Shown piece after piece: positions 1 through 6,607 of a stretch of DNA of 53,503 nt. Made by a program: the position numbers and the translations under genes. The DNA comes from an uncultured Bacteroidales bacterium (lineage in GTDB: Bacteria > Bacteroidota > Bacteroidia > Bacteroidales > Paludibacteraceae). The stretch lies in the NCBI GenBank assembly GCA_946059305.1, contig CAMGMU010000006.1, forward strand, positions 1 to 53,503. The letters are read 5' to 3'. Positions within the stretch are counted from its first letter, which is position 1, and every line of letters begins with the position of its first letter. Below the pieces are notes generated by a model. The model was given only the letters and a program-made list of their open reading frames with translations, was not told where the DNA came from and did no database searches.

Positions 1-76
1 TTATAATTTAATTAGTAGATATACCTTACTATATACGTGCGCGCGAAAATCGATTTTTACTATACTATTTACACTA

Positions 77-190
77 TTATAGAGAGTATAGAGAGTTATA
101 GAGAGTATAGAGAGTATAAAGAGTATAGAGAGTATAAAGAGTATAGAGAGTATAGAGTATAGAGAGTATAGAGTATAGAGAGTATAGAGA
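77..190. repeat. TATAGAG/TATAGAGAG microsatellite
   Basis: About twelve imperfect tandem units of 7-11 bases (TATAGAG, TATAGAGAG, TATAAAGAG) in a row. The units vary in length, as expected from slippage. Frames crossing it give repetitive Leu/Tyr/Ser/Ile peptides on the minus strand, which are artefacts of the repeat and not proteins. Confidence 0.85.
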
Positions 191-268
191 ATGAAGAATA
201 GCATGCGTACGAATTGGCTGTTCGATAGACGGAGCAACAGAATCACTCTCTCGGGACATAACCAATGT

Positions 269-314
269 GTAATGTAAAATTCGTAAAGTGTAAACTTTTT
301 ACATTTTACATTAC
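269..314. repeat. AT-rich inverted repeat
   Basis: GTAATGTAAAAT (269-280) and its exact reverse complement ATTTTACATTAC (303-314) flank a short centre. GTAAA and TTTAC inside can extend the pairing. It could fold as a hairpin or be a protein-binding palindrome. A comparable, longer-range GTAAC-type inverted repeat lies at 14877-15115 in the other gene-free region. Confidence 0.6.
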
Positions 315-662
315 GATATTCTTTAAACAATTGATAATCAGGAACTTACAAAATAGTTATTCGTAATATATAGTGTAAACTACTTCATTATTACTATTTA
401 CGTTTACACCTACATTCTTTATAATTGCCTAATAATCAGTAAGTTATAAATCGAGAAAAGAATACATGTAAAATGTAAATAGTTTACGTTTTTCGAAAAT
501 GTATATTTCTTCAAGCTCAGGTTGCTTGCAAACTCTCGGGACGGACTTTCATAAGCATCCGTAGAATGGTAGTGAGAGCGGAGATAGTCCATAGAATGGG
601 TGTGCCTACGGAGCATCGTACAAGTCAAGGGACACAGACTGCACAACATCCGGGACAACCCA

Positions 663-692
663 TTGTCATGTCAGAAAAAAGCAGTAATTTTG
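663..692 (+). promoter_or_regulatory. Promoter-like site upstream of repeat cassette A
   Basis: TTG at 663-665, a 19-base spacer and TAATTTTG at 685-692 match the Bacteroidota -33/-7 pattern. It is followed by CACTCGCATTC, the same bases that follow the promoter-like box at 15262-15269 before cassette B. No coding gene follows in this direction. Confidence 0.45.
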
Positions 693-698
693 CACTCG

Positions 699-790
699 CA
701 TTCAGATGAGGTTACGAATCAGATGAGTTCACGAATTCGTCGGAGATGGCTTCGCTAACGAAAGTCTCTTCCCGGGTCATAGACTTTTTA
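699..790 (+). ncRNA. Candidate short transcript ending at a weak hairpin
   Basis: A transcript starting just after the box at 685-692 would meet a hairpin with AAAGTCT (761-767) pairing AGACTTT (781-787) followed by a few T residues, giving an RNA of about 90 bases. The hairpin is short and its loop is 13 bases, so termination is uncertain. No family is recognised. The position matches the equivalent stretch of the second locus (about 15275-15370), where the sequence differs but a hairpin also sits just upstream of the conserved block. Confidence 0.25.
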
Positions 791-834
791 GCGCTCCGCA
801 TCTCCTCCTCTCCCCATTCGAGCATAGCTCTCTA

Positions 835-949
835 GGGGCCCCAACGAAGATGCATCGCACACTCATCGCACGTTCATCGCGTTACCATCGCACGTACGTA
901 CACGTACAATACACAAGCGAACATGGTATTTTCTACGGATGCAGGTCGA
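835..949 (+). repeat. Dispersed repeat cassette, copy A
   Basis: About 115 bases closely matching 15367-15481. Both begin with a G-run plus GGCCC, carry four spaced CATCGC motifs, and end in a block beginning AAGCGAACATGGT and finishing at GTCGA. Differences are scattered single bases plus a small indel near 895-912. Just upstream (around 816-838) a CCCC...GGGG hairpin precedes the block, as in copy B, but with a different loop. The repeated CATCGC units are 11-12 bases apart. Short frames exist in it but differ between the copies, so it looks non-coding. Confidence 0.75.
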
Positions 950-964
950 TAAATAAACGGGCTA

Positions 965-987
965 TGCTCACGAGTAATAAATGAGCA
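965..987 (-). terminator. Weak hairpin downstream of ribonuclease H gene
   Basis: TGCTCA (965-970) pairs with TGAGCA (982-987) around an 11-base loop. It lies 48 bases beyond the minus-strand stop of the ribonuclease H gene. There is no strong T-run, so its role as a terminator is doubtful. Confidence 0.3.
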
Positions 988-1034
988 AAAATGTAGTTTT
1001 TTTACCAATTATGCGTCTAATAGGTAGAACGTGC

Positions 1035-1703
1035 TTATTTGCGGCCAAAGTCGGCAGGAATCTCGCCCCAGCGATCGGTATCCCATTTCAGCAGCGGATT
1101 GCGATACGTGTTTACCGCCAACCAATTATCTGCACGCTGAATAATGCGGAAGAGTTCCTGATTGGCCTCCGTTGGCTCCAACTTACTGCCGCATTTGCGT
1201 TTCCGAATCCACGATAAAGCGGTTCGGCTGTCAGAATAAACGCGCATCGTGAGATAAGTTTCGGCCATACTTGGCTCACGTAATGCCCATTGCTTCATCA
1301 GGGCCAACACATGTACGATGGCCAGATACTCTGCGATATTGTTCGTACCGCCTTTTACAGGGCCGAAATGAAAAATCTCTGCCCCTGTCTGTGCATCCAC
1401 ACCGCGATACTCCATCATCCCGGGGTTGCCGCTGCAAGCGCCATCAACCGCCCAAGCAGGATAGAGCGGACGAGCATCCGGAGGCAACAAATCGATATCG
1501 GCTGAAGCTTTCTTTTCGGAGCGAACAATATAGTCCTGCGGATTGCCTTCAAACGCTCGTTCGGCTTCCTCGCGAGTAAGAAACGACTTATACTGAGCGC
1601 CGATAACGCCCTTGACTTGCGCTTCGCAAGCCTCCCACGAATCATAGATGCCTGGCTCCTTGCCAGACCATACTACGTAGAGTTTGGGCGTTTTTTTACT
1701 CAA
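1035..1703 (-). CDS. rnhA: Ribonuclease H with N-terminal RNA/DNA hybrid-binding domain
   Basis: Cleaves the RNA strand of RNA/DNA hybrids in the cytoplasm. Residues 7-53 (KLYVVWSGKEPGIYDSW...) form the small hybrid-binding (viroplasmin-like) domain. The catalytic fold runs from about residue 83 to the end, with acidic residues at VDGAC (D87), NNIAEY (E125), YSDS (D158) and PADFGRK (D218). I chose the TTG start at 1703 because it gives the family's usual MxKKxxxYVVW beginning and 222 residues; an in-frame ATG at 1781 would add 26 residues of unlikely sequence over a plus-strand promoter-like site. It lies downstream of tRNA-Arg on the same strand and may share its transcript. Confidence 0.9.
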   Translation of the reverse strand: MSKKTPKLYVVWSGKEPGIYDSWEACEAQVKGVIGAQYKSFLTREEAERAFEGNPQDYIVRSEKKASADIDLLPPDARPLYPAWAVDGACSGNPGMMEYRGVDAQTGAEIFHFGPVKGGTNNIAEYLAIVHVLALMKQWALREPSMAETYLTMRVYSDSRTALSWIRKRKCGSKLEPTEANQELFRIIQRADNWLAVNTYRNPLLKWDTDRWGEIPADFGRK

Positions 1704-1717
1704 AACGACTGATTTTG

Positions 1718-1749
1718 TTTGGATATATGAAAAAAAAGTACTACCTTTG
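1718..1749 (+). promoter_or_regulatory. Plus-strand promoter-like site upstream of the ribonuclease H start
   Basis: TTTG (1718-1721), a 20-base spacer and TACCTTTG (1742-1749) match the Bacteroidota consensus exactly. It points rightwards, antisense to the 5' flank of the ribonuclease H gene and towards the complement of tRNA-Arg and then the TPM-domain gene. It could drive that gene at 2030 through an approximately 270-base leader, or a short RNA. A hairpin AGCAG...CTGCT lies downstream near 1820-1837. Confidence 0.5.
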
Positions 1750-1839
1750 CCCCGCAAATACGAATATTCGCATGAGTCCATTGCCTTGAAGCAATCGCCT
1801 GCAGGTTTGGGTGATGGGAGCAGAACATACGCTGCTTAG

Positions 1840-1911
1840 TAGCCCCGCCGGGAATCGAACCCGGATCTAAAGTTTAGGAAACTCGTATTTTATCCGTTAA
1901 ACTACGGGGCC
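1840..1911 (-). tRNA. tRNA-Arg (anticodon CCT)
   Basis: The 72-base cloverleaf has acceptor GGCCCCG pairing with CGGGGCT, TA at positions 8-9, anticodon loop TTCCTAA (CCT, reads AGG) and a T arm CCGGG-TTCGATT-CCCGG. The outer anticodon-stem pair is poor. CCA is not encoded. It has its own promoter at 1997-2028. Confidence 0.92.
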
Positions 1912-1996
1912 AAAGAGTGCGCAAACGCACGCTTGAATTTTGCAAGAGAGACGCAATTGGACGCTTCTTCTCGAATGCACAAACGCATTTGCGCTG

Positions 1997-2028
1997 CAAA
2001 GGTACAAAAAAAAACTATCATACACAAA
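1997..2028 (-). promoter_or_regulatory. Promoter of tRNA-Arg
   Basis: On the minus strand, TTTG (2028-2025), 20 bases, TACCTTTG (2004-1997). The expected start, near 1990, lies about 80 bases upstream of tRNA-Arg. The -33 box is 1 base away from the ATG (2030) of the plus-strand TPM-domain gene, so the two genes are packed head to head. Confidence 0.75.
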
Positions 2029-2029
2029 T

Positions 2030-3004
2030 ATGAAGCTAAAAAAATTCATTTATATTGCTATTTTCTGCTGTTTGATGCCAAGAGCATGGGCTTATGAGCC
2101 CGAAAATGTGCCTATGCCGGCTGCGGGCAGCCTTGTCAGCAACCCGGATGGCATCCTCAGCGAGACCGCTGTCGAGCAAATCAATAGCACCTGCCTCAGT
2201 CTCTATCGGCAAACGGATGTAGAGTTGGCAGTAGTAGCCATCGAAGATATGAACGGCTATGATGCTGCCAACTTCGCGCAACGGCTCTTCATGCATTGGG
2301 GCATAGGCGATAAGCAACGCAATACCGGCGTGCTGATTCTGCTGGTTACCGACTCGCGCGATATCCGAATCCACACGGGAGGAGGCGTAGAAGGGCTGCT
2401 TCCCGATGCTACCTGCGATCAGATTTTATCCGGACACATGGTCCCCTATTTGAGCAACAACCAATGGGATGAAGGCATGCTTGCCGGAGCGCAAGCCATC
2501 AAAGAGGTGCTCTGTAGTCCGGAAGCGCAAGCCGAACTGCTCCTCGGCTTTACGCCCGCCGATACCGAATTATCAGATGCCATCTGCGTCTATCTAATGA
2601 TAGCTTGCTGCATCCTGATTCTCTTTGCCTCACTCCTATATAGAGACATGCGCCCGCGCGTAGGCGAGACGGATAAACAACGCATGCAGCGGCAGAGCGG
2701 CACATGGCAGTTGCTCATCGCTGCAGCCATATTCTTCCCATTACCCGTTTGTTTCCTTGCCATCTGGTTCTACCGCCATGGCGGCAAAGCCATCTCTGCC
2801 ATGCTGAGCGAGGCAGCCAAGAAAGCAGCGGAAGAGGAACGGCGCCGAAACCAAGACAATCCTTGGAAAGGCGGCAACAATGGCGGATTCTACATCGGCG
2901 GATTCGGGGGCGGATCGGGCCGTAGTAGCGGTGGCTTTGGAGGCGGATTTGGTGGCTTCGGAGGTGGTGCAAGCTTCGGCGGTGGAGCCGGACGGAAATT
3001 CTAA
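2030..3004 (+). CDS. TPM-domain membrane protein (YgcG type)
   Basis: 324 residues. An N-terminal signal peptide (MKLKKFIYIAIFCCLMPRAWA) leads into a TPM phosphatase domain at about residues 25-155, recognisable by VSNPDGILSETAVEQIN and TGVLILL. Two membrane segments follow (about 187-208 and 237-260), then a charged stretch and a Gly-rich C-terminal tail. Proteins of this kind sit in the envelope and often accompany LemA, as here, 127 bases upstream of it. Its biochemical role is not settled. The ATG at 2030 was preferred to an earlier in-frame ATG at 1940 because it starts directly at the signal peptide. Confidence 0.85.
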   Translation: MKLKKFIYIAIFCCLMPRAWAYEPENVPMPAAGSLVSNPDGILSETAVEQINSTCLSLYRQTDVELAVVAIEDMNGYDAANFAQRLFMHWGIGDKQRNTGVLILLVTDSRDIRIHTGGGVEGLLPDATCDQILSGHMVPYLSNNQWDEGMLAGAQAIKEVLCSPEAQAELLLGFTPADTELSDAICVYLMIACCILILFASLLYRDMRPRVGETDKQRMQRQSGTWQLLIAAAIFFPLPVCFLAIWFYRHGGKAISAMLSEAAKKAAEEERRRNQDNPWKGGNNGGFYIGGFGGGSGRSSGGFGGGFGGFGGGASFGGGAGRKF

Positions 3005-3131
3005 CCGACTAACGGCACCATCCTTATCCTTTTGTTTGAAATAAAGCACATCTTTTGTAAGCCGTGTAAGAAATACTTATATTATTCGCGTAAAAAATCC
3101 TCATTATTGACCCAATAAACATTCGATAACA

Positions 3132-3722
3132 ATGAAAAAAAGTACTCTTTTCGCGATTATCGTATTAGCATTAATCGCCATCATCGCCCTTTGGGGTGTA
3201 AAATGTTACAATCAATTCGTAACTGCAGAAGAAAATGTAGAGACAGCATGGTCTCAAGTAGAGAACCAATACCAGCGTCGTTCGGATCTTATCCCTAACT
3301 TGGTGAACACGGTCAAAGGCTATGCCGTCCATGAGCAGACCACACTTGAGCAGGTCATCGCTGCTCGTGCACAAGCTACCGCTATCAAGCTTGATGCTGC
3401 ACAGATGACTACCGATCAGATTCAGGCGTTCAACGATGCACAAGGGCAATTGTCGATGGCGCTTGGTCGTCTCATGGCTGTTTCGGAGGCATATCCCGAC
3501 TTGAAAGCCAACCAAAATTTCTTGGAATTGCAAGCCCAATTGGAGGGTACGGAAAACCGCATTACTGTTGCGCGCAACACCTTCAATGAGCAGGCAAAAG
3601 CCTACAACGTATTGGTTCGTCGCTTCCCAAAAAACATCATCGCTCAAATGTTTGGCTTCGAGAAAAAGCCCTATTTCGAGGCCGAAACTGGCGCAGAAAA
3701 AGCTCCTACAGTAGAATTCTAA
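3132..3722 (+). CDS. lemA: LemA family protein
   Basis: 196 residues, a normal length for LemA. One N-terminal membrane anchor (about residues 5-23) is followed by the diagnostic helical domain with ETAWSQVENQYQRRSDLIPN at about 38-57. The bulk of the protein is expected outside the inner membrane. The family's function is unknown, though it is often linked to TPM-domain proteins and envelope stress. No clear Bacteroidota promoter lies in the 127-base gap to the TPM gene, so the two may be cotranscribed. The next gene starts 18 bases downstream. Confidence 0.93.
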   Translation: MKKSTLFAIIVLALIAIIALWGVKCYNQFVTAEENVETAWSQVENQYQRRSDLIPNLVNTVKGYAVHEQTTLEQVIAARAQATAIKLDAAQMTTDQIQAFNDAQGQLSMALGRLMAVSEAYPDLKANQNFLELQAQLEGTENRITVARNTFNEQAKAYNVLVRRFPKNIIAQMFGFEKKPYFEAETGAEKAPTVEF

Positions 3723-3740
3723 CTTTGCCGTGCCAAACGA

Positions 3741-4421
3741 ATGAATGCTCAACAAATTCTTGATTTCTTGAAACGACTCACGGCCAACAACAACCGCGAG
3801 TGGTTTAATGCGCACAAAGAGGAGTGGTTGGCTTGTAAAGCCGATTTGGAGGCTTTCACAGCCCAATGGCTTGAAGCCATGCAGGAGATAGATCCTGAAA
3901 CAACCAATCTGCAAGTAAAAGACTGCATGTATCGCATCTATCGCGACACGCGTTTCTCTCACAACAAAGCACCCTACAAAGATTGGATAGGGCTCATCAT
4001 CGCGCCCCACGGCGGCAGGAAGTCACCATACGGCTGCTATTACCTGCATTTTCAGCCGGGGCAATGCCTCTTTGCTGGTGGCGTATGGTGTCCTGAGCCA
4101 GACACGATTAAGGCTCTCAGAAGGGATATTTATGACAACTACGAAGAACTGGAGTCTATCTTCGCACGCGAAGACGTTGCGCCTTTTTTTCAGGGGTTCG
4201 ACCACGATGGAGAGCTAAAGAAATTACCTGCTCCATTTAACCATTCTGCCAAGGATTTTCCGCATCCCAAGTGGATAAGTCGCAAGTCCTTCACGTTTGA
4301 GTACCGCCTTACGGATGCTGATATGCAGTCACCTGATTTCTTCGAACGCTTGCTTACCCTATGCCGTGCGGCCAAGCCCATCAACGACTTCCTCAATTAC
4401 ACCGTGAGCGCCTGCGTGTAA
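3741..4421 (+). CDS. DUF2461 (TIGR02453) family protein
   Basis: 226 residues covering the whole DUF2461 family. Recognisable are FLKRLTANNNREWFNAHKEE near the N-terminus, YRIYRDTRFSHNKAPYK at about 66-82 and the Gly/Tyr/His-rich YGCYYLHFQPG at about 96-106. The protein is soluble with no signal peptide; no activity has been assigned to the family. It starts 18 bases after lemA and ends 118 bases before a bidirectional terminator, so it is probably the last gene of the TPM-lemA unit. Confidence 0.9.
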   Translation: MNAQQILDFLKRLTANNNREWFNAHKEEWLACKADLEAFTAQWLEAMQEIDPETTNLQVKDCMYRIYRDTRFSHNKAPYKDWIGLIIAPHGGRKSPYGCYYLHFQPGQCLFAGGVWCPEPDTIKALRRDIYDNYEELESIFAREDVAPFFQGFDHDGELKKLPAPFNHSAKDFPHPKWISRKSFTFEYRLTDADMQSPDFFERLLTLCRAAKPINDFLNYTVSACV

Positions 4422-4538
4422 GCGCACGGCAGAAAGTGGAAATGTAAAGGTGGGTTCTACTAATTCCCATATTCGAAAAGATAATGATGAATTGTGGGTA
4501 AACGTATTATAGCGAATTTGCGAGCCCACCTAAAAAAT

Positions 4539-4570
4539 GAAATAATCCATCGCGCATGATGGATTATTTC
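4539..4570. terminator. Bidirectional terminator hairpin
   Basis: A perfect 13-base stem, GAAATAATCCATC (4539-4551) with GATGGATTATTTC (4558-4570), around the loop GCGCAT. The A/T-rich flanks suit either direction. It separates the convergent DUF2461 and DUF1846 genes. Confidence 0.8.
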
Positions 4571-4625
4571 GTTTCTTGTGTATGTTTTCCTCTTTATGCC
4601 TGCATCCGTTGGCTTAGAGAAGGAT

Positions 4626-6104
4626 TTATTCGTGGCGATGTTTATTGCGGGCAGGGTCGCAAGTGAGTCCAATACCGAGTTTATTGAATATTTTTCGATC
4701 TTCTTCCGGCACCATTACAGTAGAGTGAGCCTGACAACCATTGAGCAGTGGCAAAGCCGCAAGCGCACGACGACAATTCTCATCGTGGAGCGAAAGCACA
4801 GAGAGCGCAATCAGTACTTCATCGGTATGCAAACGCGGATTGCGGCTGTGCAGACGTTCAATTTTAGTTTGCTGAATAGGTTCAATAATATCTTGCGAGA
4901 AGAGTTTTACGCTGTGTTCAATTCCAGCCAAATATTTGGCAGCGTTAACTAAGAGTGCAGCACTCGAACCGAGCAGGTCAGACGCTTCGGAGGTGATGAT
5001 GGTGCCGTCAGGCAACTCGATGGCGGCACTTGCGTTACCCAATGACTGCTCTTTACGTTCTTTGGCGGCAACTGTAGATTTGCGGTATGCGCTGTTGATG
5101 CCTACTTGCTTAAACAACATGGCAATCTTATTCACCTCAGCATCATTGCCACTACCGCTGGCTAACGAGTTGAGCGCCGTGTAGTAGCGGCGGATAATCT
5201 CCTGCTTAGAAGCTTCGCAACAAACGGCATCATCAGAGATACAAAATCCTACCATATTCACACCCATATCTGTAGGTGACTTATACGGATTGGCTCCATA
5301 AATGCCCTCAAAGAGAGCATTAAGCACAGGAAAAATCTCAATATCTCGATTATAATTAATGGCCGTCTTGCCGTAGGCTTCAAGATGGAAGGGGTCGATG
5401 GAATTTACATCGTTGAGGTCGGCCGTAGCAGCTTCATAAGCAATGTTCACAGGATGCTTAAGTGGCAGATTCCATACGGGGAAGGTCTCGAACTTAGCAT
5501 AACCGGCAATATTGCCGTGTGCACGTTCGTTGTAGAGCTGCGAAAGACAAACAGCCATCTTTCCGCTACCCGGGCCGGGGGCAGTAACCACCACCAGCGG
5601 ACGGCTCGTCTCTACATATTCGTCCTTACCAAAACCCTCGTCTGACGCTATGAAATCCACGTTATGTGGGTAGCCTTCAATAAGATAATGGAAATAGGTT
5701 TTGATACCCAACCGCTCAAGTTTGGCTCGATAACTCTCTGCAGATTTTTGACCATTGTAATGGGTAATCACAACGGAGCCGACAAAGAAACCACGATCGA
5801 TAAACGCATCGCGCAAACGCAGCACGTCCATATCATATGTGATACCTAAATCCTGACGCACTTTATTCTTCTCGATGTCCACGGCAGAGATTACGATTAC
5901 AATCTCAATCATATCGCGCAACTCATGCAACATTCGCAGTTTGCTGTCGGGCATGAATCCCGGCAACACGCGGCTCGCATGGAAATCGTCAAAGAGTTTG
6001 CCTCCTAATTCCAAGTACAGTTTATTGCCAAATGTTTGAATACGTTCTTTTATGTGCTCAGACTGAATACGGATGTATTTGTCGTTGTCAAAACCAATCT
6101 TCAT
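4626..6104 (-). CDS. DUF1846 domain-containing protein
   Basis: 492 residues, the family's normal length. It starts MKIGFDNDKYIRIQSEHIKE and continues with LGGKLFDDFHASRVLPGF, the family's conserved N-terminal blocks. A phosphate-binding-like stretch VTAPGPGSGKMAVCLSQLY lies in the middle, resembling a P-loop. The protein is cytoplasmic and its function is not established. I rejected an earlier in-frame ATG at 6170 because the ATG at 6104 begins exactly at the family N-terminus and lies 17-18 bases after the expected transcription start from the promoter at 6128-6159. Confidence 0.9.
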   Translation of the reverse strand: MKIGFDNDKYIRIQSEHIKERIQTFGNKLYLELGGKLFDDFHASRVLPGFMPDSKLRMLHELRDMIEIVIVISAVDIEKNKVRQDLGITYDMDVLRLRDAFIDRGFFVGSVVITHYNGQKSAESYRAKLERLGIKTYFHYLIEGYPHNVDFIASDEGFGKDEYVETSRPLVVVTAPGPGSGKMAVCLSQLYNERAHGNIAGYAKFETFPVWNLPLKHPVNIAYEAATADLNDVNSIDPFHLEAYGKTAINYNRDIEIFPVLNALFEGIYGANPYKSPTDMGVNMVGFCISDDAVCCEASKQEIIRRYYTALNSLASGSGNDAEVNKIAMLFKQVGINSAYRKSTVAAKERKEQSLGNASAAIELPDGTIITSEASDLLGSSAALLVNAAKYLAGIEHSVKLFSQDIIEPIQQTKIERLHSRNPRLHTDEVLIALSVLSLHDENCRRALAALPLLNGCQAHSTVMVPEEDRKIFNKLGIGLTCDPARNKHRHE

Positions 6105-6127
6105 ATACCCTTTTTTAAAAAACGATG

Positions 6128-6159
6128 CAAAGGTACGAAGAATTTTTGGGATATGCAAA
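6128..6159 (-). promoter_or_regulatory. Promoter of the DUF1846 gene
   Basis: TTTG (6159-6156), 20-base spacer, TACCTTTG (6135-6128). It gives a leader of under 20 bases to the ATG at 6104 and supports that start. Confidence 0.8.
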
Positions 6160-6208
6160 TTATGGAACAAAAATATACAAAATTCTCAAAATTATCAATT
6201 ATCCTACC

Positions 6209-6295
6209 AATCTCTTGCTTAAAGCTACTAATCTCTTGCTTAAAGCCGTATGCTTACGCGGCTAAGTCGATAGTCTGTCGTTAGTCTGTCGTTAG
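6209..6295. repeat. Two short direct-repeat pairs
   Basis: AATCTCTTGCTTAAAGC occurs at 6209-6225 and 6230-6246 (period 21). TAGTCTGTCGTTAG occurs at 6271-6284 and 6282-6295 (period 11). They lie between the divergent DUF1846 promoter and the tRNA-Pro terminator, in a stretch without a gene. Confidence 0.7.
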
Positions 6296-6309
6296 GTTAA
6301 TAATAAGGT

Positions 6310-6324
6310 GCGCGTGAGACGCGC
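6310..6324. repeat. Short GC hairpin GCGCGT-GAG-ACGCGC
   Basis: A perfect six-pair stem with a three-base loop. Its design (4-6 base GC stem, 3-base loop) resembles the units of the array at 53154-53415, but it lacks the TGGAAC linker. Confidence 0.5.
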
Positions 6325-6340
6325 TCTCGTCCGCAACAAA

Positions 6341-6378
6341 TAATTAAGGCCTCCACCTCAAGGTGAAAGCCTTAATTA
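6341..6378 (-). terminator. Terminator-like hairpin after tRNA-Pro
   Basis: TAATTAAGGC (6341-6350) pairs with GCCTTAATTA (6369-6378); CACCT and AGGTG inside can extend the fold. It starts 2 bases beyond the tRNA 3' end on the minus strand. The T content after the stem is moderate. Confidence 0.65.
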
Positions 6379-6380
6379 TG

Positions 6381-6453
6381 TCGAGAAGAGGCGACTCGAA
6401 CGCCCGACCCCTACGTCCCGAACGTAGTGCGCTACCAACTGCGCTACTTCTCG
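6381..6453 (-). tRNA. tRNA-Pro (anticodon CGG)
   Basis: The 73-base cloverleaf has acceptor CGAGAAG with CTTCTCG, anticodon arm CTACG-TTCGGGA-CGTAG (CGG, reads CCG) and T loop TTCGAGT. No CCA is encoded. It has its own promoter at 6549-6579 and a terminator-like hairpin directly downstream. Confidence 0.95.
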
Positions 6454-6548
6454 ATGCAAATCAAATGACAAAGGAGAAAGACCAATAAGAAATCTGCATG
6501 AAGACCACTCTGGAAATCATACGACCTGCTCCTTTCTCATTCGGGGTG

Positions 6549-6579
6549 CAAAGGTACTACTTTTTTTTCAATCTACCAA
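6549..6579 (-). promoter_or_regulatory. Promoter of tRNA-Pro
   Basis: Minus-strand TTGG near 6579-6576, a 19-base spacer and TACCTTTG (6556-6549). It lies in the gap between the topA stop (6608) and tRNA-Pro, so the tRNA need not depend on topA read-through. Confidence 0.65.
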
Positions 6580-6607
6580 GAAAAATCGTTACTTTTTGGT
6601 GATTTTC

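Larger units (their letters stand above)
1..1034. other. Gene-free, repeat-rich intergenic region
   Basis: No convincing gene is seen: open frames here are short, low in complexity, or run through repeats. The stretch holds a TATAGAG-type microsatellite (about 77-190), a long AT-rich inverted repeat (269-314), a promoter-like site (663-692), a possible short transcript (699-790) and a 115-base sequence repeated at 15367-15481. The stretch near 31-50, with an ACTATATACGTGCGCGCG-like string, resembles 15055-15075 (ACTATATGCGCACGCG). This suggests that the two gene-free regions of the window descend from the same kind of element. Confidence 0.6.

Noticed and set aside
1757..1839. A possible signal recognition particle RNA after the plus-strand promoter.
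   Set aside because: The conserved SRP apical motif is absent; only a small AGCAG/CTGCT hairpin is seen.
3171..4010. A 279-codon open frame on the minus strand.
   Set aside because: Covers lemA and the start of the DUF2461 gene in antisense; both real genes have clear family motifs.
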